A DNA stretch of 12,879 nucleotides, from assembly GCA_021323815.1 (NCBI GenBank), contig JAJPKG010000180.1, positions 1 to 12,879 of the forward strand, in the 5' to 3' direction. The first letter of the stretch is position 1; every line of letters starts with the position of its first letter. The notes beneath the pieces were generated by a model, which was given only the letters and a program-made list of their open reading frames with translations, was not told where the DNA came from and ran no database searches. This DNA is from Pseudomonadota bacterium (lineage in GTDB: Bacteria > Chloroflexota > Ktedonobacteria > Ktedonobacterales > JACDGC01). Below are positions 1-7,719 of this stretch, piece by piece. Both the position numbers and the translations under genes were made by a program.

Positions 1-2
1 GC

Positions 3-1211
3 TTCCGCACCCAGCTTTATCAAGAGGCGCTGGCCTACTGGCGGCGTGGATTGAAATCCGATGGGGGTAACCCGTCCGTCGCCGGGCTGGGCACCGCGTT
101 GGAAGATCTGCGCGCTGCCGTCGGCTTCGCGGGGATGAGCACGGCGCATATCATTTTTTTCCGCATCTTGCTCTTCATTTCAATGGTGATAGGTGGCTTC
201 ATCGCGGCGGTATCGGTCGGCGTGGCGGCCAGCGCCATCACGCTGGGCCTGGGGGCGACCGCGACCGCGCTCACCTTCGCCGCGCTGGCGCTGACCGTCG
301 TGTGGGCCTATGCCGTCAGCCTGATGCTGGTGGGGCGCGTCTCGTTGCGCTTCGTCATGGGCGCGGTGCGCTGGCGCTTGATCGAATCCGAAAGCCATAT
401 CAGCCAGGGCTTGCTCACCGGCTGGAACTGGATCGTGACAACGCTGGCACTGGCTGCCGGCCTGGGGATGGTCGGCTATGCCGGCTGGCTCATGCACTTC
501 CAATTCCTGTCCGGCGGCGCGTTCAGCAATGTCAGCACCATCGCCCAGGCGCTGCATCACGCGCTGGGCTTGCCGCTGGTGATCCTGGCCGGCACGGTGG
601 GCGTGCTGGCCGCGCTGCCGCTGCTGGTGGCGCTGCCCTCGCTGCTGATCTATCAAGGGATGCTGGGGCGCGATATGGCGCGCGATAACGACCGCCCGCC
701 CCGCGTGCGCCGCCTGGCACTGATCGGCGCGCTGCCGGTGCTGGCGTTTTTCACGATGGTCGCCCTCGCCGGCTTTTTGGCCGTCGCGCAGCACGCTTCC
801 ACGCTTACCATGCCGCTCGTCACCACGCCGTATGGGCGCGTTTCGCCCGTCGCCCCCGGCGCGCTGGGCATCGTTGTGCTGCTCTATCTCATCGCCGTCG
901 GCTTCCCCTATATGCTTGGCGTGCGCCGCTGGCGCGGGGCGCGGCTGAGCGAGGTGCAGGCGCAAAAACGCGACCTTTCAACTCGGCTGGATAAATTGCC
1001 CCAAGAACCCGCGCTGGCCGATGAAGTGACCACCGTGCAATATGACGTGGCCCGCCTGCAATATCTGAAACTGCAAGAGGAAGAGTTCCGCCGAGCACGT
1101 GGCGTGCCCTATAGCCCGCTCTCGTTCGTCGTCGCCTTCGTTATCCTGGCAGCAACCATGCTGCTGCTGGATAACGTGCTGGCGAACGCGCCCCACTGGT
1201 TCCACTGGTAG
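3..1211 (+). CDS. Polytopic membrane protein of unknown function, 5' end outside window
   Basis: The frame is open from the first complete codon at position 3 to a TAG at 1209-1211, giving 402 visible residues. A TTG at 51 could be read as a start, but the upstream codons in the same frame read as protein (FRTQLYQEALAYWRRG), so the gene most likely begins left of the window. Around seven or eight hydrophobic stretches are visible, roughly at residues 47-75, 80-105, 142-165, 185-220, 237-262, 286-308 and 371-392. Between the last two lies a charged, helix-forming region (about 311-368) rich in Glu, Arg, Lys and Gln that could be cytoplasmic. No catalytic motif or known family was recognised. 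It is the only confident protein gene on the plus strand and converges with lon. Coding is strongly supported by length, membrane pattern and G/C-ending codons; function is unknown. Confidence 0.8.
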   Translation, partial: FRTQLYQEALAYWRRGLKSDGGNPSVAGLGTALEDLRAAVGFAGMSTAHIIFFRILLFISMVIGGFIAAVSVGVAASAITLGLGATATALTFAALALTVVWAYAVSLMLVGRVSLRFVMGAVRWRLIESESHISQGLLTGWNWIVTTLALAAGLGMVGYAGWLMHFQFLSGGAFSNVSTIAQALHHALGLPLVILAGTVGVLAALPLLVALPSLLIYQGMLGRDMARDNDRPPRVRRLALIGALPVLAFFTMVALAGFLAVAQHASTLTMPLVTTPYGRVSPVAPGALGIVVLLYLIAVGFPYMLGVRRWRGARLSEVQAQKRDLSTRLDKLPQEPALADEVTTVQYDVARLQYLKLQEEEFRRARGVPYSPLSFVVAFVILAATMLLLDNVLANAPHWFHW

Positions 1212-1254
1212 GGAGAGTGGGCGAATAATGATGTTTGGCAAAAGAGCGCGGCCA

Positions 1255-1326
1255 GCACTGGGCGAGAGCGCCGGGTGTTAAACCACCCGGCTGGGAAAAG
1301 AAACCCCTCCGGGCTGCATCCAGTGC
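1255..1326 (+). other. Nested inverted-repeat (structured RNA or DNA) element after the membrane-protein gene
   Basis: A perfect 7-bp outer stem (GCACTGG at 1255-1261, CCAGTGC at 1320-1326) encloses a perfect 8-bp hairpin (GCCGGGTG at 1270-1277, CACCCGGC at 1284-1291, loop TTAAAC). It begins 43 nt after the stop codon of the preceding gene. No T-tract follows on the plus strand, so it is not a standard intrinsic terminator. It could be a 3' end processing or stability structure, or a mobile palindromic repeat. The pairing is seen directly; the role is not known. Confidence 0.4.
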
Positions 1327-1458
1327 AAATTGGAAAACTCCATAGACCACGCATTCACGCTACGCGACGAAGCCTGCCCTCGAGAACGAGAATTCGACGT
1401 ATGTGACACGTAGAAGACCAATTTTTCCGAAAATTCCACAAAACCAGGCGATGAACTC

Positions 1459-1487
1459 TTGACAAAACGCTTGCCCGTCAGTATACT
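1459..1487 (+). promoter_or_regulatory. Near-consensus sigma70 promoter
   Basis: TTGACA at 1459-1464 and TATACT at 1482-1487 are separated by exactly 17 bp, an almost ideal housekeeping-sigma promoter. Transcription would start near 1494 and run rightwards, away from the membrane-protein gene and towards the 3' end of lon. It is the best promoter match in the window, yet it does not precede any standard gene. Its likely target is the broken or unrecognised frame at 1511-1796. Confidence 0.6.
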
Positions 1488-1510
1488 TACCCGAACAGGC
1501 GGTTACCAGC

Positions 1511-1796
1511 ATGCAAGCGATTGTAGAGCAGAGTGGGACGGTGCTGACTGAGGCGTTCACTGGGGCATATACCGGACCAACGATCACCTGCCTGTGTAGA
1601 GCATTATCAAACATATGCTTATATTTTGCACTTTTATGGAAACGGAAGCTCGCCTTTGGACACGGCTGCTTTCATTCCTATGAGCGCGTGCGATCTGATT
1701 GCTATCAACTATGGCCAGGATCAGCGGCTCGCCACTTCCACCTTTTATCAACTCATCTCACAAACCATCGGCGAGCCGCTGGAGCCATCATCATAA
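1511..1796 (+). pseudogene. Small unrecognised reading frame, apparently frameshifted
   Basis: An ATG at 1511, 17 nt after the predicted transcription start of the near-consensus promoter, opens a frame beginning MQAIVEQSGTVLTEAF. From about 1590 the protein-like reading moves one base over into a frame that is open from 1548 to a TAA at 1794-1796. That part includes HFYGNGSSPLDTAAF and MSACDLIAINYGQDQRL. In the second frame the only early starts are a TTG at 1626 and an ATG at 1680, neither with a ribosome binding site, so a +1 frameshift joining the halves (about 95 residues) is the simplest reading. Codons such as TAT, CAT, ACA and ATT are more AT-rich than in neighbouring genes, which suggests a different origin. 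No family was recognised. The alternatives are a short gene starting at 1680, or a non-coding transcript. Confidence 0.3.
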
Positions 1797-1797
1797 C

Positions 1798-1837
1798 GCG
1801 GGCGAACTTTCCACCACATCCCTCGAAAGTCGCCCGC
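1798..1837 (+). terminator. Strong hairpin after the small frame (terminator-like, no T-tract)
   Basis: Left arm 1798-1811 and right arm 1825-1837 (GAAAGTCGCCCGC) pair over 13 bp with a single bulged A at 1805 or 1806 and a 13-nt loop. It begins 2 nt after the TAA at 1794-1796, which fits the 3' end of the unit starting at 1459. No T-run follows on either strand, so it may instead be a stability structure. It could also serve lon from the other strand, where it lies about 90 nt past the lon stop. Confidence 0.35.
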
Positions 1838-1924
1838 ATGCTATCATATCCTTCGATATTGTCGATTCTGATGCGCCAAGCATGCCGGATAGGCCGCCCG
1901 GCGTTCTCACCTTAAGAGGCATGG

Positions 1925-4417
1925 CTATTTCCCGCCGGCATTTTTCTTTTTGGCGCTGCGTTTGAGTTGCGCCGGCGGCTGCTCAGTGGTAGCCGGCGGT
2001 GGCTCGGTGCGCGGCGCGTCGTCGCCGGGCGAGTGTGGCATCGTTCCATCAGGAGTGACTGCTTCCAATCGGGATGCATCATCGGGCGGCAACAGCGCGG
2101 CGCGTTCCACCTCTTCCATCCGCGTGACGGGGACGAAGGTGATCTGGTGGCGGATGCGCTCTGGGATCTCAGCGATATCCTTCTGGTTTTCCGCCGGCAG
2201 GATAATGCGCCGGATCCCCACGCGATATGCCGCCAGCACCTTGTCGCGCAGGCCGCCGATGGGCAGCACGCGCCCGCGCAGGGTGATCTCGCCGGTCATA
2301 GCGGTGTCGGCGCGCACCGGGCGATTGGTCAGCGCCGAGATCATCGCGGTGGCGATGGTGATGCCCGCGCTGGGGCCATCCTTGGGCACCGCGCCTTCCG
2401 GCAGGTGCAGGTGCAGATCCATCTGATCGGCGAAGTTGGCCTCGATGCCCAGTTCCTCAGCCCGCGTGCGGATGTAAGAATGCGCCGTCTGGGCCGATTC
2501 GCGCATCACATCGCCCTGCTGGCCGGTCAGGCGCACGTCGCCACGCCCCGGCATGAAGGCGACCTCCACCGGCAGCAGCGTGCCGCCCGTTTCCGTCCAC
2601 GCCAGACCCATCGCCAGACCCACCTGGTCGCCCTCAGGCGCTTCATCCGCATTATAGCGCGGCGCGCCCAGATATTCCTCCACCGTCTTGCGCGTCAGGC
2701 GGACGTGCGCGTCGGGTTCGTTGACCACGCGCTTCGCCACTTTGGCGCAGATCGTCCCCAATTGGCGTTCCAGCGAGCGCACGCCCGCCTCGCGGGTATA
2801 GGACGCGATGATCCATTGCGGCACACTGGTCGGCATGCGCACCTGCTCCGGCGTCAGCGCGTTGTCGCGCAGCACGCGTGGCCAGATGTAATCGCGCGCG
2901 ATGGCGATCTTCTCTTCCTCGGTGTAACCGGGGATGTCGATGATCTCCATGCGGTCGGCCAGCGGGCGCGGGATGCCATAGCGGTTGTTGCCGGTGCAGA
3001 TGAACAAGACCTCCGAGAGATCATACGGCACTTCCAGATAGTGATCCGTGAAGGTTGAGTTCTGCGACGGGTCCAGCACTTCCAGCAGCGCCGCCGCCGG
3101 GTCACCCTTGTAATCAGACGAGACCTTGTCGATCTCATCCAGCAAGAAGACGGGATTTTTCACGCCCGCCGTCTTCATGGCGTTGATGATGCTGCCGGGC
3201 AGCGCCCCGACATACGTGCGGCGGTGCCCGCGAATCTCAGCTTCGTCATGCACGCCGCCCAGTGAGATGCGCACAAATCTGCGCCCCATCGCTTTGGCGA
3301 TGGATTCCCCCAGCGAGGTTTTGCCCACGCCCGGCGGGCCAATCAAGCACATGATCGGCCCGCGATTGACCATGCGATAATCGATCTTGCCTGTCGCCGC
3401 CTGTGATTGCCGCATGCGCAACTGGCGCACCGCCAGAAAGTCGGTGATGCGATCCTTCACTTTATCCAGCCCGAACTGCTGTTCGTCCAGCACGCGCTGC
3501 ACTTCGCGGATATCTAGCCGGTCCTCGCTGCGTTCCTGCCAGGGCAACACCAGCATCCAGTCGATGTAGTTGCGAATGACAGCGGTTTCCGCGGAATTTG
3601 CCGGTGTGCGTTCCAGGCGCGTGATCTCTTTCAGCACTTTGGCCTGCACCTCTTCGGGCATGCCCTTTGCCGCCACGCGCTCGCGCAGTTCTTGCGCCTC
3701 GGTCAGCGTATCTTGCCCCAGCTCGCGCTGAATGGCCTTGAGTTGTTCTTTCAGATAATATTCTTGCTGGTTGCGGTCCACCTGCTCGCGCACGCGCTGG
3801 CGAATGCGCTGATCGAGATCCAGCACCTCGATGGTGTTACCCAGAATGACGCAGATCTTTTCCAGGCGCACTTCGGGGTCCAGCGTTTCCAGCAATTCCT
3901 GCTGGGCGTTGTTGTCAGCCACCAGATTCGCCGCCAGCACGTCGGCCAGCCGCGAGGGCGAGCGAAACCCCATGATCTGCTCGATCTCTTGCGCCGAAAA
4001 GCGATGGTTCAACTGGATATAGCGGTCAAAGATCTCATGCGCATGCCGCACCAGCGCCTGACCCACCGGTGTGGTGCCCGACGGCTCATTGATGCGCGCC
4101 ACGCCCACGCAGAAAAACGGCTCGGTGGCAGCAAAGGACTCGATGCGCACGCGGCGCAAGCCGTCCACGCGGAGCTGCGCCGTCTCGCCTTCCGGTTCAT
4201 AGGCAAGCACCTGGGCTAGCGTGCCGATGGCGGGCAGATCGTCCGGCTGGGGATCGTCGATCTCGGCCTCGCGCTGTTTCACCAGGATGACGGTGCGTGT
4301 GCCTTCCCATGCGCTGGCAGCCGCGCGCAATTGGTGCGGGCGCGCGAGGGTGAGCGTGGTGGGCACGCGCGGAAACACAACGGTTTGTTTTAACGGGATC
4401 AGCGGATATTCGCGCAT
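1925..4417 (-). CDS. lon: ATP-dependent protease Lon (LonA type)
   Basis: Cytoplasmic ATP-dependent serine protease that unfolds and degrades damaged and regulatory proteins; LonA acts as a hexamer. The 830-residue product has the LonA layout: N-terminal substrate-binding domain (about 1-205, starting MREYPLIPLKQTVVFPR), helical linker, AAA+ module with Walker A GPPGVGKT (360-367) and Walker B FLLDEID (D427, E428), and a C-terminal protease domain with catalytic Ser683 in PKDGPSAG and Lys726 in GLRDKVLAAYR. All key residues are present. The open frame extends 69 codons further upstream, but AGGAG at 4426-4430 lies 8 nt before this ATG and the N-terminus then matches the family. A tail of about 45 residues rich in Pro, Thr and Lys follows the protease domain. 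It lies 154 nt downstream of clpX, after a hairpin, so it may be cotranscribed with clpX or have its own promoter; none was clear. Confidence 0.97.
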   Translation of the reverse strand: MREYPLIPLKQTVVFPRVPTTLTLARPHQLRAAASAWEGTRTVILVKQREAEIDDPQPDDLPAIGTLAQVLAYEPEGETAQLRVDGLRRVRIESFAATEPFFCVGVARINEPSGTTPVGQALVRHAHEIFDRYIQLNHRFSAQEIEQIMGFRSPSRLADVLAANLVADNNAQQELLETLDPEVRLEKICVILGNTIEVLDLDQRIRQRVREQVDRNQQEYYLKEQLKAIQRELGQDTLTEAQELRERVAAKGMPEEVQAKVLKEITRLERTPANSAETAVIRNYIDWMLVLPWQERSEDRLDIREVQRVLDEQQFGLDKVKDRITDFLAVRQLRMRQSQAATGKIDYRMVNRGPIMCLIGPPGVGKTSLGESIAKAMGRRFVRISLGGVHDEAEIRGHRRTYVGALPGSIINAMKTAGVKNPVFLLDEIDKVSSDYKGDPAAALLEVLDPSQNSTFTDHYLEVPYDLSEVLFICTGNNRYGIPRPLADRMEIIDIPGYTEEEKIAIARDYIWPRVLRDNALTPEQVRMPTSVPQWIIASYTREAGVRSLERQLGTICAKVAKRVVNEPDAHVRLTRKTVEEYLGAPRYNADEAPEGDQVGLAMGLAWTETGGTLLPVEVAFMPGRGDVRLTGQQGDVMRESAQTAHSYIRTRAEELGIEANFADQMDLHLHLPEGAVPKDGPSAGITIATAMISALTNRPVRADTAMTGEITLRGRVLPIGGLRDKVLAAYRVGIRRIILPAENQKDIAEIPERIRHQITFVPVTRMEEVERAALLPPDDASRLEAVTPDGTMPHSPGDDAPRTEPPPATTEQPPAQLKRSAKKKNAGGK

Positions 4418-4425
4418 AGATGATG

Positions 4426-4430
4426 CTCCT
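4426..4430 (-). promoter_or_regulatory. Ribosome binding site deciding the lon start
   Basis: AGGAG on the minus strand with 8 nt to the ATG at 4417. This supports the 830-residue Lon rather than the form 69 residues longer, whose extra N-terminus reads through the hairpin at 4512-4544 and has no family resemblance. Confidence 0.75.
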
Positions 4431-4511
4431 GCCAGTTTGCATCCTCGGTCATCGCGTGTCAGGCGTCCAGCACGATGAAGTGGAGAGACGGCTTTCCCTG
4501 CCATGAGCAAG

Positions 4512-4544
4512 GAGGCAAAGGACCGCATAGCGACCCTTTGCCTC
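4512..4544 (-). other. Strong hairpin between clpX and lon
   Basis: GAGGCAAAGG at 4512-4521 and CCTTTGCCTC at 4535-4544 form a perfect 10-bp stem, extendable by a G-U pair, with a 13-nt loop that itself contains CGC-ATA-GCG. It starts about 27 nt after the clpX stop on the minus strand. The sequence beyond it has no T-tract, so full intrinsic termination is doubtful. Partial termination, mRNA processing or 3' end protection of the clpX message would fit. Confidence 0.5.
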
Positions 4545-4571
4545 TCCGCATGGTTGATGCCAATGTGCGCG

Positions 4572-5876
4572 TTACGCCGATGCGTTTTCGCGCAGATCCG
4601 GCAGGTGGCCATCGGCGGGGCCATGAGCCGTCGCGGGGCCGCGACCCTCGCGCAGGATCAACTGCGGCTGGGCATTTGCTTTACGTTGAATCAGATCAGG
4701 TCCGATGATGACCTTGCGCACATCAGTGCGGGAAGGCAGTTCATACATCAGATCCATCAGCACTTCTTCGACAATGGTGCGCAACCCGCGCGCGCCGGTC
4801 TTGTGTCGCAACGCCTCTTCGGCTGCCGCTTCCAGCGCCTCATCGGTAAAGACGAGGTCCACGCGGTCGAGTTGCAGGAATTTTTGATACTGCTTCACGA
4901 TCGCGTTTTTCGGCTCGGTCAGAATGCGCACCAGCGCGGCCTTGTCAAGATTTTCCAGCGAGACCGTCACCGGCAAGCGCCCGATGAACTCTGGGATGAG
5001 TCCGAATTTCAGCAGATCGTCCTGCGTCACCTGCGACAGGGCGGCGTTCGCGCTGGCGGTGGGATCTTCCGGCGGGGCCACGTGGAAACCCATCGAGCGG
5101 TTCGCGTTCAGCCGGCTCTGGATGACCTTTTCCAGCCCTTCAAACGCGCCGCCACAGATGAAGAGAATGTTCTGCGTGTTGATTTGAATGAAATCCTGGT
5201 GGGGATGCTTGCGCCCGCCCTGCGGCGGCACATTCGCCACCGTGCCCTCGATGATCTTCAAGAGCGCCTGTTGCACGCCCTCGCCCGACACATCGCGGGT
5301 GATGGAAGGATTATCCGCCTTGCGGGCGATCTTGTCAATCTCGTCGATATAGACGATGCCCCGCTCGGCGCGGGCAATGTCGAAATCCGCCACCTGAATC
5401 AGCCGCAGCAGGATGTTTTCGACATCCTCGCCCACATAGCCGGCCTCGGTGAGCGCGGTGGCGTCCGCGATGCAGAAAGGAACATCTAATATCTTCGCCA
5501 GCGTTTGCGCCAGCAACGTCTTGCCGCAGCCGGTGGGACCAATGAGCAAGATGTTGCTCTTGCCCAGTTCTACGTCATCGATCTGCATGCCGGCGCTGAT
5601 GCGTTTGTAATGGTTATAGACCGCGACGGAAAGCGCCTTCTTGGCCCGTTCCTGGCCGATGACATATTGGTTGAGCTGCTCGAAGATCTTTTTCGGCGTC
5701 GGCACCTTGCCGGAAGGCGGACGCGAGTGGCGCGCCGCCGTTGACGTATGCTCCTCTTCGATGATCTCGCGGCACAGATCCACGCATTCATCGCAGATAT
5801 AGACCCCGCCCGGTCCGGCGATCAGGCGTTGCACCTGATCTTGGGTCTTGCCGCAAAATGAGCAGCGATACGTCAT
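4572..5876 (-). CDS. clpX: ClpX, ATPase subunit of the Clp protease
   Basis: AAA+ unfoldase that recognises tagged substrates and feeds them to ClpP. The 434-residue product has an N-terminal C4 zinc-binding domain (C5, C8, C28, C31), Walker A GPTGCGKT (113-120), pore loop GYVGED (146-151), Walker B VYIDEID (175-181) and the sensor-2 motif GARGLR (361-366). The ClpP-contacting IGF loop appears as MGF at 262-264, a conservative change, so a ClpP partner is expected. The ATG at 5876 is preceded by AAAGGA at good spacing and starts MTYRCSFCGK as in the family; an ATG at 5900 would add 8 residues. The C-terminus ends in a short, low-complexity tail. It lies between tig and lon with gaps of about 150 nt on each side, and clpP is not next to it. 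Confidence 0.97.
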   Translation of the reverse strand: MTYRCSFCGKTQDQVQRLIAGPGGVYICDECVDLCREIIEEEHTSTAARHSRPPSGKVPTPKKIFEQLNQYVIGQERAKKALSVAVYNHYKRISAGMQIDDVELGKSNILLIGPTGCGKTLLAQTLAKILDVPFCIADATALTEAGYVGEDVENILLRLIQVADFDIARAERGIVYIDEIDKIARKADNPSITRDVSGEGVQQALLKIIEGTVANVPPQGGRKHPHQDFIQINTQNILFICGGAFEGLEKVIQSRLNANRSMGFHVAPPEDPTASANAALSQVTQDDLLKFGLIPEFIGRLPVTVSLENLDKAALVRILTEPKNAIVKQYQKFLQLDRVDLVFTDEALEAAAEEALRHKTGARGLRTIVEEVLMDLMYELPSRTDVRKVIIGPDLIQRKANAQPQLILREGRGPATAHGPADGHLPDLRENASA

Positions 5877-6028
5877 GCTTTTTCCTTTCATGGTCGCCAT
5901 GCCTTCACCATCCCTCTGCGCTCGCGGCGCGGGCGATATGTTGAGCGCCGACCCGGTGCGTGAGTGACACGGATGGCTGGCTCGGTTGTGAGTGAATCAT
6001 CCTAATGCCTCTGGTCCTTCGATCGTGC

Positions 6029-7465
6029 TTATTCTGCTTCCGATGCAGAAGATGATTCCGTGCCAGCCGGCGCGGACGGCTCAGCCGCCTGGGAAACCAT
6101 ATGCTCGGCGGGCGTTCCGTCCGCTTCGCCGCTCAGGGTGGCAAGCATCGCCGCTGGATCATCACTAACTGTAGCGGACGATTCTGCATCTGTCAAATGC
6201 TTTATCAGCCAGTCCTGTGCCTTGTCGCGCAGCAGGCTGTTTTCGATGGCCCGGCGCTGATTCGGTTGCAGTTGCGAAAGACGCAGCCGGCGCGCGCCCG
6301 GCGTGGTGGCATTATAGGCATCCACCACCTGCTGCACTTCCTGCGGCGTGACGGTGATGCCCTCTTTTTCGGCCACCAGCTCCAACATCCGTCGCTGCCG
6401 GATGCGCCGCAACGCTTCGGGGCGCGTCTCTTCGCGGTACTGATCCAGACTCTTGCCCATCAGTTGCAGATAGCGCATAAAATCGATCTGGTTGCTGCCC
6501 AGCACCCTGGCGAGGTCCTGGATGATATCTTCCACCTCGGCATCTACCAGCATCGAGGGAACGCTCAGCGTCAGGCGCTCCATCACAGCGTCATTCACTT
6601 TATCGCGCAGGTTGCGGCGAGCGGTGGCCAGCCGTTGCTGAAGCAGTTCCGCGCGGATGCTCTCGCGCATGGCCTCCACGCTGTCGAGCTTGCTGACCTT
6701 TTGGGCGAACTCGTCGTCCACCTCCGGCAATTCCTTGATGGCCACCTGCTCCAGCGTCACCGTATACTGCGCCTCTTTGCCGGCCAGATCTTCCCGTGGA
6801 TAGTCCGCTGGGAGCGTGAGAGTAAATTCCTTCGTCTCATCCTCGCTCATCCCGACGATCTCGTGATCCATGCCGGTGTAGAGTCCGGTGCGGTCTTCCA
6901 CCAGGGTGAATTCATGGTTCTTGAGGTCGCTGATGGTCTTGTCGCCGACCACCACTTTCAGCGCGACGGTCACGCGGTCGCCCATCTGCGCCGGGCGGTC
7001 CACAGGCACCCAGATGGCCTCGCGCTCGCGTGCGTTCTCGATGACCTTATCAACATCTTCATCCGTGACTTCCACCGGCTCTTGTTCCACGTGGATGTCA
7101 TGGTAATCGGCCAGCTCGCCCTTGCCCAACACCGGCACCGTGACGGTGACATCATGCTCTTCGCCGTAATGAATCTCATGCACATGAGCGTGTGGCGTGG
7201 CCAGCAGGGTCATCTCATGCTCACGCGCCGACGCCACAACGGCGTTTCGCACCAGATCCTCGATGGCTTCTTCGTACAATGCGTCGCGCCCCACCATGCG
7301 CTCGATGATCGACCGCGGCGCATGGCCAGGGCGAAAGCCGGGAATGCGCTGGGTCTTCGCCAAGCGCTGATAGACTTTTTCCGAGGCTTTATCAATGGTG
7401 GGCCAATCGAGATGCACAGTGAATTGCGCGTCACTCTCAGGCGTGGTCTCAACCGTGACGTTCAC
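6029..7465 (-). CDS. tig: Trigger factor, ribosome-associated chaperone and peptidyl-prolyl isomerase
   Basis: Binds the large ribosomal subunit at the exit tunnel and shields nascent chains. The 478-residue product has the N-terminal ribosome-binding domain with the signature GFRPGHAP at 43-50, an FKBP-like isomerase domain at about 155-245 (from AQMGDRVTVALK) and a long helical C-terminal chaperone domain to about 430. A tail of roughly 45 residues rich in Ser, Ala and Glu follows, making it longer than the 432-residue E. coli protein. The start is a GTG at 7465: GGAGG at 7473-7477 lies 7 nt before it, and the next residues (NVTVETTPESDAQF) match the family. A longer frame to 7540 adds 25 unrelated residues. 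An extended -10 promoter lies about 110 nt upstream. clpX follows after 152 nt. Confidence 0.96.
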   Translation of the reverse strand: MNVTVETTPESDAQFTVHLDWPTIDKASEKVYQRLAKTQRIPGFRPGHAPRSIIERMVGRDALYEEAIEDLVRNAVVASAREHEMTLLATPHAHVHEIHYGEEHDVTVTVPVLGKGELADYHDIHVEQEPVEVTDEDVDKVIENAREREAIWVPVDRPAQMGDRVTVALKVVVGDKTISDLKNHEFTLVEDRTGLYTGMDHEIVGMSEDETKEFTLTLPADYPREDLAGKEAQYTVTLEQVAIKELPEVDDEFAQKVSKLDSVEAMRESIRAELLQQRLATARRNLRDKVNDAVMERLTLSVPSMLVDAEVEDIIQDLARVLGSNQIDFMRYLQLMGKSLDQYREETRPEALRRIRQRRMLELVAEKEGITVTPQEVQQVVDAYNATTPGARRLRLSQLQPNQRRAIENSLLRDKAQDWLIKHLTDAESSATVSDDPAAMLATLSGEADGTPAEHMVSQAAEPSAPAGTESSSASEAE

Positions 7466-7472
7466 GTCAAAT

Positions 7473-7477
7473 CCTCC
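7473..7477 (-). promoter_or_regulatory. Ribosome binding site deciding the GTG start of tig
   Basis: GGAGG with 7-nt spacing to GTG at 7465. An ATG 25 codons upstream, at 7540, has no comparable site, so the GTG start is preferred. Confidence 0.8.
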
Positions 7478-7574
7478 AGGGATAGGGGGTCTGAATATGT
7501 TCCATACAGAACGCCTGAAAGGGGCAGAGAGACCAGCCACTCAGGCGATATGTGCAAAAGAACGATCTTTTCTC

Positions 7575-7583
7575 ATTATAGCA
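7575..7583 (-). promoter_or_regulatory. Extended -10 promoter for tig
   Basis: On the minus strand TGC directly precedes a perfect TATAAT (7575-7580), the extended -10 arrangement. No good -35 is visible at 17-18 bp, as is often so for this promoter class. Transcription would begin near 7568, giving a leader of about 100 nt before the GTG of tig. Confidence 0.55.
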
Positions 7584-7632
7584 CCATCATGCGCCACAGG
7601 GGGAAACTGGCAGAATAAAGGATATACAAATA

Positions 7633-7678
7633 GTCGCGCCATGAAGCGCGACCTACCAATATAAGGCACCAGAGTGCC
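7633..7678 (-). terminator. Two tandem hairpins upstream of tig, terminator-like
   Basis: In minus-strand order, a 5-bp hairpin (GGCAC/GTGCC, 7665-7678) is followed by a perfect 7-bp hairpin (GTCGCGC, loop of 6, GCGCGAC, 7633-7652). The second is followed by the T-rich stretch TATTTGTATATCCTTT. Their place between the tRNA region and the tig promoter fits termination of transcription coming from the tRNA-Leu unit. The stems are short, so a regulatory site is also possible. Confidence 0.4.
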
Positions 7679-7719
7679 CCTGCTTTTGAGGCATGGAGAG
7701 TGTCAAAGAGCATCATTGG

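Noticed and set aside
180..965. Open frame of 261 codons on the minus strand opposite the membrane-protein gene
   Set aside because: It is extremely rich in His, Gln and Arg, which is typical of the reverse of a hydrophobic GC-rich coding sequence.
1255..1326. tRNA gene
   Set aside because: The size and the 7-bp closing stem fit, but on neither strand is there a T-loop sequence such as TTCGA next to the 3' arm, nor a credible anticodon arm.
1967..3058. Open frame of 363 codons on the plus strand opposite lon
   Set aside because: It is antisense to the conserved protease and AAA+ domains of Lon, its composition is unlike protein, and it has no ribosome binding site.
5877..6028. A clpP gene or small gene between tig and clpX
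   Set aside because: The gap is 152 nt, has no frame with a ribosome binding site and shows no ClpP motif.
6101..7618. Open frame of about 500 codons on the plus strand opposite tig
   Set aside because: Its product is His-, Gln- and Arg-rich without family resemblance and lies antisense to a complete trigger factor gene. Long antisense frames are common in GC-rich DNA.
7633..7678. CIRCE heat-shock operator upstream of tig
   Set aside because: The inverted repeats do not match the TTAGCACTC / GAGTGCTAA pattern and have short loops rather than the 9-nt spacer.
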